Assembly: GCA_024397995.1 (NCBI GenBank)
Contig: CP073746.1
Span: 2,406,001 to 2,470,000 of the forward strand
DNA from: a bacterium SCSIO 12827
Lineage (GTDB): Bacteria; Pseudomonadota; Alphaproteobacteria; Rhodospirillales; Casp-alpha2
Reading direction: 5' to 3'
Length of the DNA: 64,000 bases
Shown: one piece after another, positions 8,492 through 16,800 of the stretch
How the letters are laid out: each line of letters starts with the position of its first letter
How positions within the stretch are numbered: position 1 is the first letter of the stretch
Translations under genes and position numbers: made by a program
The notes under the pieces: generated by a model
Told to the model about the DNA's origin: nothing
The model's database searches: none
Seen by the model: only the letters and a program-made list of their open reading frames with translations

Positions 8492-9736
8492 TCAACGCCC
8501 ATAGATCCGCCGACGCGGCCCTGTCCTGACCAACACATAGATGACCAGCGTGCCGGCGGCGACACAGCCCGCCGTGACCAGCCACCCGCTGGAAAATCCA
8601 CCGAAATGATCGACGGCATAACCGAACACGATCGGTGCCAGAGTCGCACAGCCATGCGTCCACAGCATGTTGTAGCCAACGGCGGAGCCGGCCAAATGCG
8701 GGTCGACCATTTCCACCTGAATGGCCTGGGCCACAGGCGGGAAGGACGCAATGGTCAGGCCCAGGCATAACGCCAGCCCAAACCCCATGACCATGCCCCA
8801 GGATTCGGTCACCAAGGGCATCATGACAAAAAAACCGACAGCCGCCGCGCAGATCACCGTCATGGTTACGATGCGACGGCCGCCGAAGGCCTTGTCGGAA
8901 ATCGCCCCCCACCCCATGCGCCCGACGGCGCTTGACGCCTGGGCCACGGCCATGGCCGTGGAGACGGTCTGCTGCCCCATGCGCGCGGCCTCGGCCAGGA
9001 ACAGGGTCAGGAAGGCGAAGAAATTGGTCTGGCCCATGTTGATGACGCCGCCGCCGATGGCAAAAGCGTTCACCCGCCCGTCCTTGACCACGGCGGCGAT
9101 GTTCTTGCGCGCCCCCCCGCCCTTGGTTGAAACGGGCACCAGGGTCAGGCAGGCCACGCCGTTCAAGATGATGATCCCGGCCACGCCCAGCATCAGCATC
9201 TGCCAGTCATAACTGGCCGCGAGGAAGCCGCAGGCCGCCCCGACCAACCCGCCGATGGGCACGCCGACCTGTTTGATGCCCATGGCCGCCCCCCGGCGAT
9301 GGGCGGGGAACCACTCGAACACACCCTTGGCGGTCGACGGGTTCAGCATGGAATAACCGACGCCCATGAAGAAGGCCGCGACCATGCAGATGTCGACCGT
9401 CGGCGCCTGACTGATCAATAGCGCCGCCAAAGCCATGATGGCGTGGCCGATGACCAGGCTCCATCCCACACCCAGGCGGTCGGTCACGCCGCCGGCGGGC
9501 ACGGAAAAGATCGCCTGGCCCGCGTAGTAGCAGGAAATGAAGATACCGAACTGGGTCGCCGTCAGGCCGAAGGCAGCCGAGATCACCGGCGCCATGGACA
9601 GCACGGCGACACAGTTGGAGGTCCCGACCGCATGGGCGCCGACCAGGATGGGCAAGCGTGTCTTCCACGGGTTGGCGCCGCTTGTGTCGGGCGCCGGGGG
9701 GGGCGGCGCGCCGCTCAGATCTGATGTGTTGGGCAT
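8492..9736 (-). CDS. MFS transporter
   Basis: 414 aa, twelve hydrophobic segments, major facilitator fold. The first helix pair contains SMAPVISAAFGLTATQFGIF and the loop 2-3 motif appears as GVTDRLGVGW. It resembles organic-acid/anion symporters of the MFS. The start at 9736 (MPNTSDLS) was chosen because longer in-frame extensions run into the binding-protein gene upstream in another frame and do not look like protein. It is the last gene of a - strand set with the NMT1-like, phosphodiesterase-like and RidA genes; it may import or export the compound that set processes. Confidence 0.9.
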   Translation of the reverse strand: MPNTSDLSGAPPPPAPDTSGANPWKTRLPILVGAHAVGTSNCVAVLSMAPVISAAFGLTATQFGIFISCYYAGQAIFSVPAGGVTDRLGVGWSLVIGHAIMALAALLISQAPTVDICMVAAFFMGVGYSMLNPSTAKGVFEWFPAHRRGAAMGIKQVGVPIGGLVGAACGFLAASYDWQMLMLGVAGIIILNGVACLTLVPVSTKGGGARKNIAAVVKDGRVNAFAIGGGVINMGQTNFFAFLTLFLAEAARMGQQTVSTAMAVAQASSAVGRMGWGAISDKAFGGRRIVTMTVICAAAVGFFVMMPLVTESWGMVMGFGLALCLGLTIASFPPVAQAIQVEMVDPHLAGSAVGYNMLWTHGCATLAPIVFGYAVDHFGGFSSGWLVTAGCVAAGTLVIYVLVRTGPRRRIYGR

Positions 9737-9758
9737 GGGCGGGTGGACAATCCCAGGG

Positions 9759-10646
9759 TCAGACGGCGGGGGGATGGGCACAAAGAACATCGTAGGGATA
9801 ATGCGCCTTGATATGCCCGGCAAACTGAAACACGTCCTGGGCCACCGCAAGCGAGGCTTCGGTGATTTCGACACGCGGCACCCAGTTGCCGAGCCCCTGA
9901 TAGGTGGCGATGCATTCGGCCAGAACCGAGGCATGGGTTTCAGGGAAGAATTCCGCCACCTTGCGGGCAACCTCGTCGGCCGGGACCTCGTTGATCCAGA
10001 CCCGTGTTCTTGTATAGGCCCGGGTGAAGGCCTTGGCTGCGTCCGTCGCCAGCCACACGGGCGTGGCGGCAAGGGACGAGAACGCGCAGGGCCCAATGGG
10101 CTTGCCGACCGCGGCCACGGGGTAGCCGACGCCTTCGTATTCCATGTTCTGCGGCGCTGGTCCCTGCAGGTGGATATAGTCGCCCGTCCCGGCGCGGAAG
10201 GCCTTTTCCATATCGGCCCCGCCGCCCGCGTCGATCACGTTCAGTTTGTCGAAATCGATGCCCGCCTTCAGGCAGGCGTATTTGAACATCGCCATGGGCT
10301 GCAGCCCGTGATCGACCAGCACGTCCGAGCCCTCGAGCTGCGCCCATTGGAAATTGGGATCGACATGGCGGCCGGCAAGAAAGAAGCCGTCCAGTTCGTT
10401 GATCTGGGCGAAATGGCGGGCCACCGGCTGGTCGCCCCGGGCCAGTTGGATCAGGCTGACGCCCACCGCCGACTGGGCGACGTCGACCGTGCCGTCGGCC
10501 AGGTTCTGCAGCGCCGCATCGTTGTTCGCCGCCTTGGACCATTCATACTCCAGCCCCTCGTCCGTCAAGAAGCCGCCGGCCATGGTCGCGATCAGCGGCG
10601 TGTAAAAAGCCGAAAAGCGGGAGAACTGGATGTTGATCTTGGTCAC
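9759..10646 (-). CDS. NMT1/THI5-like periplasmic-binding-fold protein
   Basis: 295 aa with the fold of SsuA/THI5-type substrate-binding proteins: an early GGFLTDEGLEYEW segment, then DGTVDVAQSAVGVSL and the RGDQPVARHFAQINELDGFF strand. There is no signal peptide or lipobox and no ABC permease or ATPase next to it, so it is probably cytoplasmic. It may act as an enzyme or ligand sensor rather than a transporter subunit. THI5 itself makes the thiamine pyrimidine, but its cysteine-rich iron site is not seen. The neighbours (phosphodiesterase-like protein, RidA, MFS) do not fix the substrate. Confidence 0.75.
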   Translation of the reverse strand: MTKINIQFSRFSAFYTPLIATMAGGFLTDEGLEYEWSKAANNDAALQNLADGTVDVAQSAVGVSLIQLARGDQPVARHFAQINELDGFFLAGRHVDPNFQWAQLEGSDVLVDHGLQPMAMFKYACLKAGIDFDKLNVIDAGGGADMEKAFRAGTGDYIHLQGPAPQNMEYEGVGYPVAAVGKPIGPCAFSSLAATPVWLATDAAKAFTRAYTRTRVWINEVPADEVARKVAEFFPETHASVLAECIATYQGLGNWVPRVEITEASLAVAQDVFQFAGHIKAHYPYDVLCAHPPAV

Positions 10647-10670
10647 CTGGACGTTCCTTTGACTCTGCGG

Positions 10671-11936
10671 TCAGGGCAGCGGCGCGCCATCCATGTCGGC
10701 GTGGTCCAGACCCAGGTGGCGCAGGATCGACGGCGCCAAATCGACCGTGCTGGTCGGATCGCCGCTTTCCGTGCCGCCCGCATAGAGCGGCCCCCGCGCC
10801 ATCGCGAAGGGACTTTGTTCATAGGTGCCCAGGCCGCCGTGCTGACCGCAGCCCTGGTTGTTGGAAATCTTCAGCGTGCCCTGGAACGCGACGGACCCGC
10901 CCTTGACCCCGAATTCGTTCGGCGCGTCGGTCACCCTTCCGGTCACGGCGATGCGCGGCACGCCTTCGCCCACGGGCATGCCCAGCTTGGCCAGGTCGGC
11001 ACCGTGAATAACGCCGCCGACCGCCGGATGCGTCATCAGGAAGGCAACGATCGCCCCTTCCCGCTCCATGGCTTCGGGCGCCAGATAGATCGTCACCGAG
11101 GTGCCTTGGGGTGCGAGGGCGACCTCGCGGCTGTCCGGCCCGTCCTTCAGGCCGGCCGCGACCAGCACCTCGTCCAAGTCGACGATTTCGGTCGTCGTCT
11201 CATGACCATGGTCGGAACCCACCAGCAGCAGGATATTTTCCCCGGTCGGGTCCAGTTCCTCAACGCGGTCGGCGATGCGCCCGGCGTTGGCATCGGCGGC
11301 GGCGATGACCGCCAGATGCTCGGGCGAGCCCAGCACAACCGAGTGCTGGGTATGGTCGGGCTCGCACTGCCAGATCAGGGCGTATTCCGGCCCACCGGGA
11401 ATCAGCACTTCTTCGAGGAACCGGTCTGTCATGGCCGTATCACCGGCCGCCGTATGCTCGACACCCAACGGGTCCAGCGTTGCACGGCCGGGGCCTTGCG
11501 AGAACGAACGATGATAGATGAAGCCATGGCCGTCCGGATCATGGAACATGGCCGCACCCGGCGACACGTTGGAATAGACCACCGCCCGACCGCCGGCACC
11601 GATTACTCGTTCGGCCAGGGTCGGCATGGTCAAGGTCCGTCCCCGCGCCTTTTCCAGACGGTCGCGAAACCCGGGAGGGCCGACACTCAGCACCTCGAAC
11701 CGACCGTCCTCTTCCAGGGCCATGGCGTTGCCTTCCAGGCCGTGACGGGCCGGATAACAGCCAGTGGCAAGCGACGCCGCATTGGTTCGCGTGGTCGAAG
11801 GAAAGACGCTGCGGTGATTGGCGAAGGTGCGGAAACGCGCCTTCAGCCGCCACAGGTTGGGGGTCCAGTCGGGGGTGATCATGTCGGCCCGCAGGCCATC
11901 GCAGATCACGACAATCGCGCGTTTCGTTGTGGTCAT
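10671..11936 (-). CDS. alkaline phosphatase superfamily protein (nucleotide pyrophosphatase/phosphodiesterase-like)
   Basis: 421 aa two-metal phosphoesterase. The first metal Asp is in VICDGLRADM. The nucleophile Thr lies in PSTTRTNAASLATGCYPARH, which matches NPP enzymes rather than Ser-type phosphatases. Later metal ligands are in CEPDHTQH and GSDHGHE. There is no export signal, so it should act in the cytosol, for example on a phosphonate, phosphodiester or sulfonate-like organic compound. It lies 24 bases before the NMT1-like gene in one operon. The substrate is undetermined. Confidence 0.88.
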   Translation of the reverse strand: MTTTKRAIVVICDGLRADMITPDWTPNLWRLKARFRTFANHRSVFPSTTRTNAASLATGCYPARHGLEGNAMALEEDGRFEVLSVGPPGFRDRLEKARGRTLTMPTLAERVIGAGGRAVVYSNVSPGAAMFHDPDGHGFIYHRSFSQGPGRATLDPLGVEHTAAGDTAMTDRFLEEVLIPGGPEYALIWQCEPDHTQHSVVLGSPEHLAVIAAADANAGRIADRVEELDPTGENILLLVGSDHGHETTTEIVDLDEVLVAAGLKDGPDSREVALAPQGTSVTIYLAPEAMEREGAIVAFLMTHPAVGGVIHGADLAKLGMPVGEGVPRIAVTGRVTDAPNEFGVKGGSVAFQGTLKISNNQGCGQHGGLGTYEQSPFAMARGPLYAGGTESGDPTSTVDLAPSILRHLGLDHADMDGAPLP

Positions 11937-11970
11937 GGGGGGCTTCGTCTTTCCTGCTTGATTGGTGTTC

Positions 11971-12339
11971 TTAGCGTGCCGCCGTCACCATGATCTCGAC
12001 CTTCCAGTCAGGCGAGGCCAGGGCCGCTTGTACGCAGGCGCGGACGGGTGTCGCCTTCGGGTCGACCCAGGCATCCCACACCTCGTTCATCTCGGCGAAA
12101 CAGGCCATGTCGCTGAGCCAGATCTGCGCCTGCAGTATCCGCGATTTATTGGTGCCCATCTCGGCCAAATAGCCATCGATGTTGCCCAGGATTTCCCGCG
12201 TCTGATCCGCGACGCCGGCGCCCCGGGCATCACCCGTGGCGACCTGCCCCGCCAGATAAACGGTATCGGCGGTGGCGGCGATCTGGCTCATGCGGGCACT
12301 CGCGTGGCGGCGTTCGATGTCGTTCTGTTGGCTGGTCAT
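11971..12339 (-). CDS. RidA family protein (YjgF/YER057c/UK114)
   Basis: 122 aa. RidA enzymes hydrolyse reactive enamine/imine intermediates from amino-acid metabolism. Seen are VYLAGQVATGDARG, the region DQTREILGNIDGYLAEMG and the late WVDPKATPVRACVQA segment, in which the usual catalytic arginine (R before A/C) is kept. The start at 12339 is preceded by GGGAGG at good spacing; an in-frame ATG 30 bases earlier has no such site. It heads, or follows in, the same - strand operon as the phosphodiesterase-like gene. Confidence 0.88.
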   Translation of the reverse strand: MTSQQNDIERRHASARMSQIAATADTVYLAGQVATGDARGAGVADQTREILGNIDGYLAEMGTNKSRILQAQIWLSDMACFAEMNEVWDAWVDPKATPVRACVQAALASPDWKVEIMVTAAR

Positions 12340-12449
12340 GGGGTGCCTCCCTGCACCTGCTTTTCCCAATCGGCCTTATCGGCACTTTATTGCCGCCAAG
12401 GATACGCCGATCCCGTGGCGGTTCAAAGCAAGGTTAACTAAAGCCAGAC

Positions 12450-14525
12450 TTAGCGGGATTTGAGCCGCAGCAGCGCGTCGACGGCGACCACGCCCTGCCC
12501 CTCGCCCCGCACCATCAAGGGATTGATCTCTGCCTCCAGAACCGGCGTCTCCAGAACCGCCAGATTGGACAGGGCCGCGACAGCCTTGGCCAAAGCCTTC
12601 AAGTCTCCCGCCGGCTTGCCCCGGAATCCCCGGATCGGCGCCAATCCCTTGACCTCCTGGATCATGGCCATGGCCTCGGCCTCGTCCACCGGGGCCGTGC
12701 GCACGGCGGCATCGTCATAGACCTCGGCCATCACCCCGCCGGGGCCGACCAGCACGATGGGTCCGGCTTCCTGGTCCAGGCGGTATCCGGCGATGACTTC
12801 ACCGATCACGCCCTGGGCCATGGATTGGACCAGAATACCCTCGGCCTCCGGAACCTCGGCCAGCAATTGTTCGGCCGCGTCCCACACCCCTTCGGGCGCG
12901 TCGATGCCAAGGCGCACCAGGCCTCGCTCCGTCTTGTGTTGAATGTCGCGGGCCAGCACCTTGACCGCGACCGGGAACGGCACGGCGATGGGCTCTCCCG
13001 GGGACATGATGACCTGAGCCGGCGCAATGGGCAGGCCCAGGGCCTCGAACACCAAAGACGCCTCGCGCTCGTTCAGCAGCGCCGCCGGGGCGCGGGACGC
13101 CAAGGCGTCGGCGCGGTCCTTGGCATGGCTATCGACCGCAGGCAACGGGCGCGAGGCGGATCGGTTGAGAAAGGCCATGACCGCATCGGCGCAGGCTTCG
13201 GGCGTGCGGAAGTTGGCGATGCCTGCAGCCTGCAACAGGGCCAGGGACTTGTCCGCCTGGGGGGCGATGAAGGCGGCCACGGGTTTGCTTGAACCCGCCG
13301 CATGTTCGACGATGGGGGCGACGGCCAGTTCCGGCTTGAATTGACCGGAGGAGCCGACGACCGTGACCACGGCGTCGATCTCGTCCGCCGCCAGAAGCTG
13401 TTCCAGCGCCGCGCCGTAAACCCCTTCCCGCGTACCCGCCATGGTCAGATCGACCAGGGGCCCGCGGCCGATTTCCAGGCCATGGCTGCGCAGGGCTTCG
13501 CGCACACTGTCGGGTGCCGGCACCAGGGTGGCCCCCAGCAAGCCCAGGCGGTCGGCGACCGAAGCCGCCCCCCCGCCCGTGGTGGTGACCACGGCGACAC
13601 GTTTTCCTTTCGCGGGCCGGTGGCCCAAGAACAAGGGTGGGGATTCCAGCAAGCCTTCCAGCATTTCGACCCGGGCAATGGCATGAGCCTTGAAATAAGC
13701 ATCCGCCGCCTTGGCCGGACCGGCGATTGCGCCGGAATGGCTGAGCGCCAGTTCGCGCCCGGCGTCGGAGCGGCCGAGCTTGTAGGCGATCACCGGCTTG
13801 CCGGCTGCAAACGCGCGGCGCGAGGCGGCGGCCAGAACGTCCCCGTCGCGCACGGCTTCGATGAACAGCAGGATCGCCTTGGTCTCGGGATCATCGACCA
13901 GGAGATCGACCAGTTCGCCCACGCCCAGATCGCTTTCATTGCCGACGCCGATCATGCGGGCGAAGCTGATGCCGCGCGCCGCCCCCCGGCTCAATAACGT
14001 GCCCAGGATGGTGCCGCTCTGGGAGATCAGCGACAGGCCGCCCGGCTTGATGCCTTCCATTTCCAACACGGCATTGACGGAAAGCGTCAGCGAGGAGGCC
14101 GGATGGATGACGCCCATGGAATTGGGGCCGATCAGGCGCACACCGGCCTTGCGCGCCGCGGCGACCAGGCGTTCCTGCATCTTGCGGCCTTCGTCGCCCG
14201 TTTCGGCGAAGCCGTCGGAATAGATCGTTGCCACGGGCACGCCCTTGGCCCCGCAGTCGCGGATGGCGTCCTCGACATGCTTGGCCGGTACCATGACGAA
14301 AGCGTGGTCGACCGGGCCCGGCACGTCAGCGACGGACTTGAACGCGGGCACGCCCTGAACCTCGTCCCGGCCCGGGTTGATCGGATAGACGTCGCCGGTA
14401 TAGCCGTGGGCTTTCAGAAACCGCTGCGGCCGGCCGGAGTTTTTCGTGGGGTCCGCCGAGGCGCCGATCAGGGCCACGGCCCGGGGCGTGAACAGGGCCC
14501 GGACCAGGGTCGCGTGGTCGCTCAT
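12450..14525 (-). CDS. NDP-forming acetate/acyl-CoA synthetase (AcdA-AcdB fusion)
   Basis: 691 aa single-chain acyl-CoA ligase. The N-terminal CoA-binding domain includes SGRPQRFLKAHGY and YPINPGRDEVQG. Succinyl-CoA-ligase-like domains follow with GPNSMGVIHP and SLISQSG and the phosphohistidine region. A C-terminal ATP-grasp domain (from about residue 480) has AVKVLARDIQHKTERGLVRLG and EINPLMV. These enzymes interconvert acyl-CoA + Pi + (A/G)DP with acid + CoA + NTP. Coupling by a 4-base overlap to an acyl-CoA dehydrogenase gene suggests degradation of a specific carboxylic acid. Confidence 0.92.
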   Translation of the reverse strand: MSDHATLVRALFTPRAVALIGASADPTKNSGRPQRFLKAHGYTGDVYPINPGRDEVQGVPAFKSVADVPGPVDHAFVMVPAKHVEDAIRDCGAKGVPVATIYSDGFAETGDEGRKMQERLVAAARKAGVRLIGPNSMGVIHPASSLTLSVNAVLEMEGIKPGGLSLISQSGTILGTLLSRGAARGISFARMIGVGNESDLGVGELVDLLVDDPETKAILLFIEAVRDGDVLAAASRRAFAAGKPVIAYKLGRSDAGRELALSHSGAIAGPAKAADAYFKAHAIARVEMLEGLLESPPLFLGHRPAKGKRVAVVTTTGGGAASVADRLGLLGATLVPAPDSVREALRSHGLEIGRGPLVDLTMAGTREGVYGAALEQLLAADEIDAVVTVVGSSGQFKPELAVAPIVEHAAGSSKPVAAFIAPQADKSLALLQAAGIANFRTPEACADAVMAFLNRSASRPLPAVDSHAKDRADALASRAPAALLNEREASLVFEALGLPIAPAQVIMSPGEPIAVPFPVAVKVLARDIQHKTERGLVRLGIDAPEGVWDAAEQLLAEVPEAEGILVQSMAQGVIGEVIAGYRLDQEAGPIVLVGPGGVMAEVYDDAAVRTAPVDEAEAMAMIQEVKGLAPIRGFRGKPAGDLKALAKAVAALSNLAVLETPVLEAEINPLMVRGEGQGVVAVDALLRLKSR

Positions 14526-15679
14526 TTGGCTTTTGGGGGACGCTGCGAGAACCGGGTGTCGAACACCCCTTCGGCGATGCGGTTCTTGAGGATTTCAATG
14601 GACCCGCCGGCGATCATCCAGCCCCGCGTGCGGCGGAAGCAATATTCGACGATCGAGTCCTGGCTATATCCCATGCCGCCCATGACCTGCAGCGCCTCCG
14701 ACGAGATCCAATGCCCGGCCTCGTTGCAGAAGGCCTTGGCGATGGCCGTTTCCTGGGCCGAAGGAAAGCCGTTGTCGGCATTCACCGCCGCGCGGTACAG
14801 CAGCAGTTGCCCGGCGTCGAGCTTGATCTGCATTTCCGCGAACTTCCATTGCAGGCCCTGGAACTCGGCCAAGGGCCGGTCGAACTGCTTGCGGGTCTTG
14901 GCGTGTTCCTTCGCCGTCTCGAACGCCAGGCGGCCGAGGGCCAGCGAGCGCGCCGTGTTGCCGATGCGCTCCACGTTGAAGCCCGCGATCTGTTTCTTGA
15001 AGCCGCCTTCGCGCAGCAGGATGTTTTCCGGCGGCACATACAGGTCGGTGAAGAACATGGGCGCCCAATCGTCGCCGCCCAGGAACGGCGTCGGCTTGCC
15101 GAATTCCAGGCCCTCCGCGTCGCGCGGGATCAGCACCGATCCGATGCCGCCCACCCCCGGGCCAAAGCGCACGTAAACCAGAAACACGTCGGCCTCCGGC
15201 GAATGGCTGGTGAAGCATTTCTGGCCGTTGATGCGCAGCCCCTCGCCGTCCGGCGTCGCCGTGGTGCGCAGCTCGGTCACGGCGGACCCGGCGTCGGGCT
15301 CCGTCATGCCGACGGCGATCAGGGTTTCCCCCGCCAGCAGCGGCTTCAGATAACGTTCCTTCTGATCCGGCGTGCCATAGGCCGCCAGAACCCGGATCGC
15401 GCCGAAGCTGCCCGCCTGGATCACGTCGGCGGAGCGCGGACAATGCATCGCCACTTCTTGAATGGCGATGACCGCGTCCATCAGGCTGCCGCCTTGGCCG
15501 CCGTCCTCTTCCGCGATGGTGATGCCCAACAGGCCGTTTTCAGCCATGAGCTTTGCCACGTCACGCGGGTATTCCCCCGCATGCGCGCGTTCAAGGGCGC
15601 CCTCGGCCAGGTGATCCCGGGCGAAGGCGCCGACCGCGTCCTGGAACAGACGCTGTTCTTCGGTGAGTTCGAAATTCAT
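14522..15679 (-). CDS. acyl-CoA dehydrogenase
   Basis: 385 aa FAD flavoenzyme of full family length, introducing an alpha-beta double bond into an acyl-CoA. The order is an N-terminal helical domain, the FAD/substrate stretch TEPDAGSAVTELRTTA near residue 135, NGQKCFTSHS, and the C-terminal QVMGGMGYSQDSIVEY with GGSIEILKNRIAEG. It is the first gene of the - strand set and lies immediately behind the perfect palindrome at 15685-15696, so a GntR-type repressor may control it. Its partner is the coupled NDP-forming synthetase. Confidence 0.93.
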   Translation of the reverse strand: MNFELTEEQRLFQDAVGAFARDHLAEGALERAHAGEYPRDVAKLMAENGLLGITIAEEDGGQGGSLMDAVIAIQEVAMHCPRSADVIQAGSFGAIRVLAAYGTPDQKERYLKPLLAGETLIAVGMTEPDAGSAVTELRTTATPDGEGLRINGQKCFTSHSPEADVFLVYVRFGPGVGGIGSVLIPRDAEGLEFGKPTPFLGGDDWAPMFFTDLYVPPENILLREGGFKKQIAGFNVERIGNTARSLALGRLAFETAKEHAKTRKQFDRPLAEFQGLQWKFAEMQIKLDAGQLLLYRAAVNADNGFPSAQETAIAKAFCNEAGHWISSEALQVMGGMGYSQDSIVEYCFRRTRGWMIAGGSIEILKNRIAEGVFDTRFSQRPPKAK

Positions 15680-15684
15680 GGCCG

Positions 15685-15696
15685 ATTGTATACAAT
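15685..15696. promoter_or_regulatory. GntR/FadR-type operator candidate (copy 3, perfect palindrome)
   Basis: ATTGTATACAAT, a perfect 12-bp palindrome only 6 bases upstream of the acyl-CoA dehydrogenase start. A protein bound here would block translation-proximal transcription. It is the best copy of the four-site motif set. Confidence 0.6.
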
Positions 15697-16079
15697 TCTG
15701 TTTTCAAGATTGGAAGCGTCGCTTTGCCCGTGGAAGGCACTTTACCCTGAAATCAGCAGAACCATTCGTCAGGCCCCGAATACAGCCGATTATAGCCGGA
15801 AACAGCGATTTAATAGATGCCGACGGCCCATGTCACGGGGCCGTCATTTGACATTTCCGATAAAATCAGTAGGGTTTGGCCCGATGTTTGAAAACGATTT
15901 CAGCACCCACAGTGATTGAGCTTATCGCTAAAAATGAGGTTAACGCCCTGCGCAAACAAGCCGCAGAGGCGCCTCAGTGCGTCCGCAGCACCGTTGCTCC
16001 AACCTGGGTGTTCATTGGCAAATACGCCATGCCGGATTCCGAACATCTGATCCCCTTCCAAGTCTAGTACCGAACACCA
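15697..16079. other. intergenic region before the ectoine leader, no confident gene
   Basis: About 380 bases between the divergent acyl-CoA dehydrogenase and ect transcription units. It contains a TTGACA at 15848 without a good -10 at normal spacing, and a short open frame from TTG at 15876 to 16067 whose product I do not recognise. The promoter of the ectoine operon should be here, but I cannot place it. Confidence 0.4.
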
Positions 16080-16140
16080 GCCGGCCCTTTGGGCCGGCAA
16101 CCGAACCGGCGTGCCCACGTTCGTGAGCACGGTTCTTTTT
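16080..16140 (+). promoter_or_regulatory. two hairpins, the second terminator-like, in the ectA leader
   Basis: GCCGGCCC-TTT-GGGCCGGC (16080-16098) is a perfect 8-bp hairpin. It is followed by an interrupted stem from 16103 to 16135 (GAACC and GTGC pairing with GCAC and GGTTC) and T5 at 16136-16140. There is no recognised + strand gene upstream that needs a terminator, and ectA starts 39 bases later, so the pair may work as an attenuator of ectABC (inference). It could alternatively end the doubtful small open frame at 15876-16067. Confidence 0.5.
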
Positions 16141-16178
16141 GTACGTTCATATCGCCAGCAAAATAACAGGAAAAATTC

Positions 16179-16787
16179 ATGCCCGACCAAGCACTGACAC
16201 CGGAACCCTCGGATCCTTCAACTCGCAACGGCGGGGGCTCCCTTGCGCCATATCAGGCCAAAGTCGCCGCCACTGAAGCCCTGCTTGACGTCGATGGTGT
16301 TGGTATACGTGCGCCGTCCTTGGACGAGGGTGCGTTGATGTGGGAACTGGCGCGCGACGCGGACGGCTTGGACCTGAATTCCCCTTACGCATACATGATG
16401 GCGGGACGCCACTTCCAAAGCACCTGCGCGATTGCCGAGGTTTATGGAAAACCCGCCGGATTCGTCATGGCCCACCGCATTCCGTCGCGCCCGGATGTCC
16501 TGTTTGTCTGGCAAGTGGCCGTGTTGTCGGATTTTCGCGGCCTCGGCATCGCAAAACGGATGTTCGACAATCTGCTCGCGCGAGAAGAAAACGCAGGCGT
16601 GCGCACCATGGAAGCCACGGTGACCCCGTCAAACAAGGCCTCCGCCGCGCTGTTCGCGGCTTTCGCCAAAAGCCGTAATGCCGAATTGGACGTTCGCACC
16701 GGCTTCACCGCCGCCGATTTCCCCGATGGTCATGGTCACGAGGCGGAAGACCTCTACGTGATTGCCCCCATCTCTGACATTACCTAA
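16179..16787 (+). CDS. ectA: L-2,4-diaminobutyrate N-gamma-acetyltransferase
   Basis: 202 aa GNAT-fold enzyme transferring acetyl from acetyl-CoA to L-2,4-diaminobutyrate, the second step of ectoine synthesis. Seen are the N-terminal RAPSLDEGALMWELARD and the core SPYAYMMAGRHFQSTCAI. The acetyl-CoA motif region VWQVAVLSDFRGLGIAKRMF follows, then EATVTPSNKAS. The residues before about 45 are extra compared with many EctA proteins, so the real start could be slightly later. It is the first gene of ectABC, with no aspartokinase (ask) or hydroxylase (ectD) gene attached. Osmotic induction is expected from the pathway. Confidence 0.96.
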   Translation: MPDQALTPEPSDPSTRNGGGSLAPYQAKVAATEALLDVDGVGIRAPSLDEGALMWELARDADGLDLNSPYAYMMAGRHFQSTCAIAEVYGKPAGFVMAHRIPSRPDVLFVWQVAVLSDFRGLGIAKRMFDNLLAREENAGVRTMEATVTPSNKASAALFAAFAKSRNAELDVRTGFTAADFPDGHGHEAEDLYVIAPISDIT

Positions 16788-16800
16788 CGAGGATTATCCG

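Noticed and set aside
9537..11993. 818-codon open frame on the + strand across the MFS, NMT1-like and phosphodiesterase genes
   Set aside because: It is antisense to three clear genes and reads as low-complexity His/Arg/Gln-rich text typical of the reverse strand of GC-rich coding DNA.
12371..12392. Possible second sigma-54 promoter (CGGCACTTTATTGCC)
   Set aside because: The GG and GC elements are 9 bases apart instead of 10 and the -24 T is missing.
15848..15876. TTGACA as -35 of the ect promoter
   Set aside because: The hexamer at 17 bases (AGGGTT) is a poor -10, and the AT-rich TAAAAT lies only 7 bases away.
14711..15919. 402-codon + strand open frame over the acyl-CoA dehydrogenase gene
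   Set aside because: Shadow of the - strand gene, which carries all family motifs.
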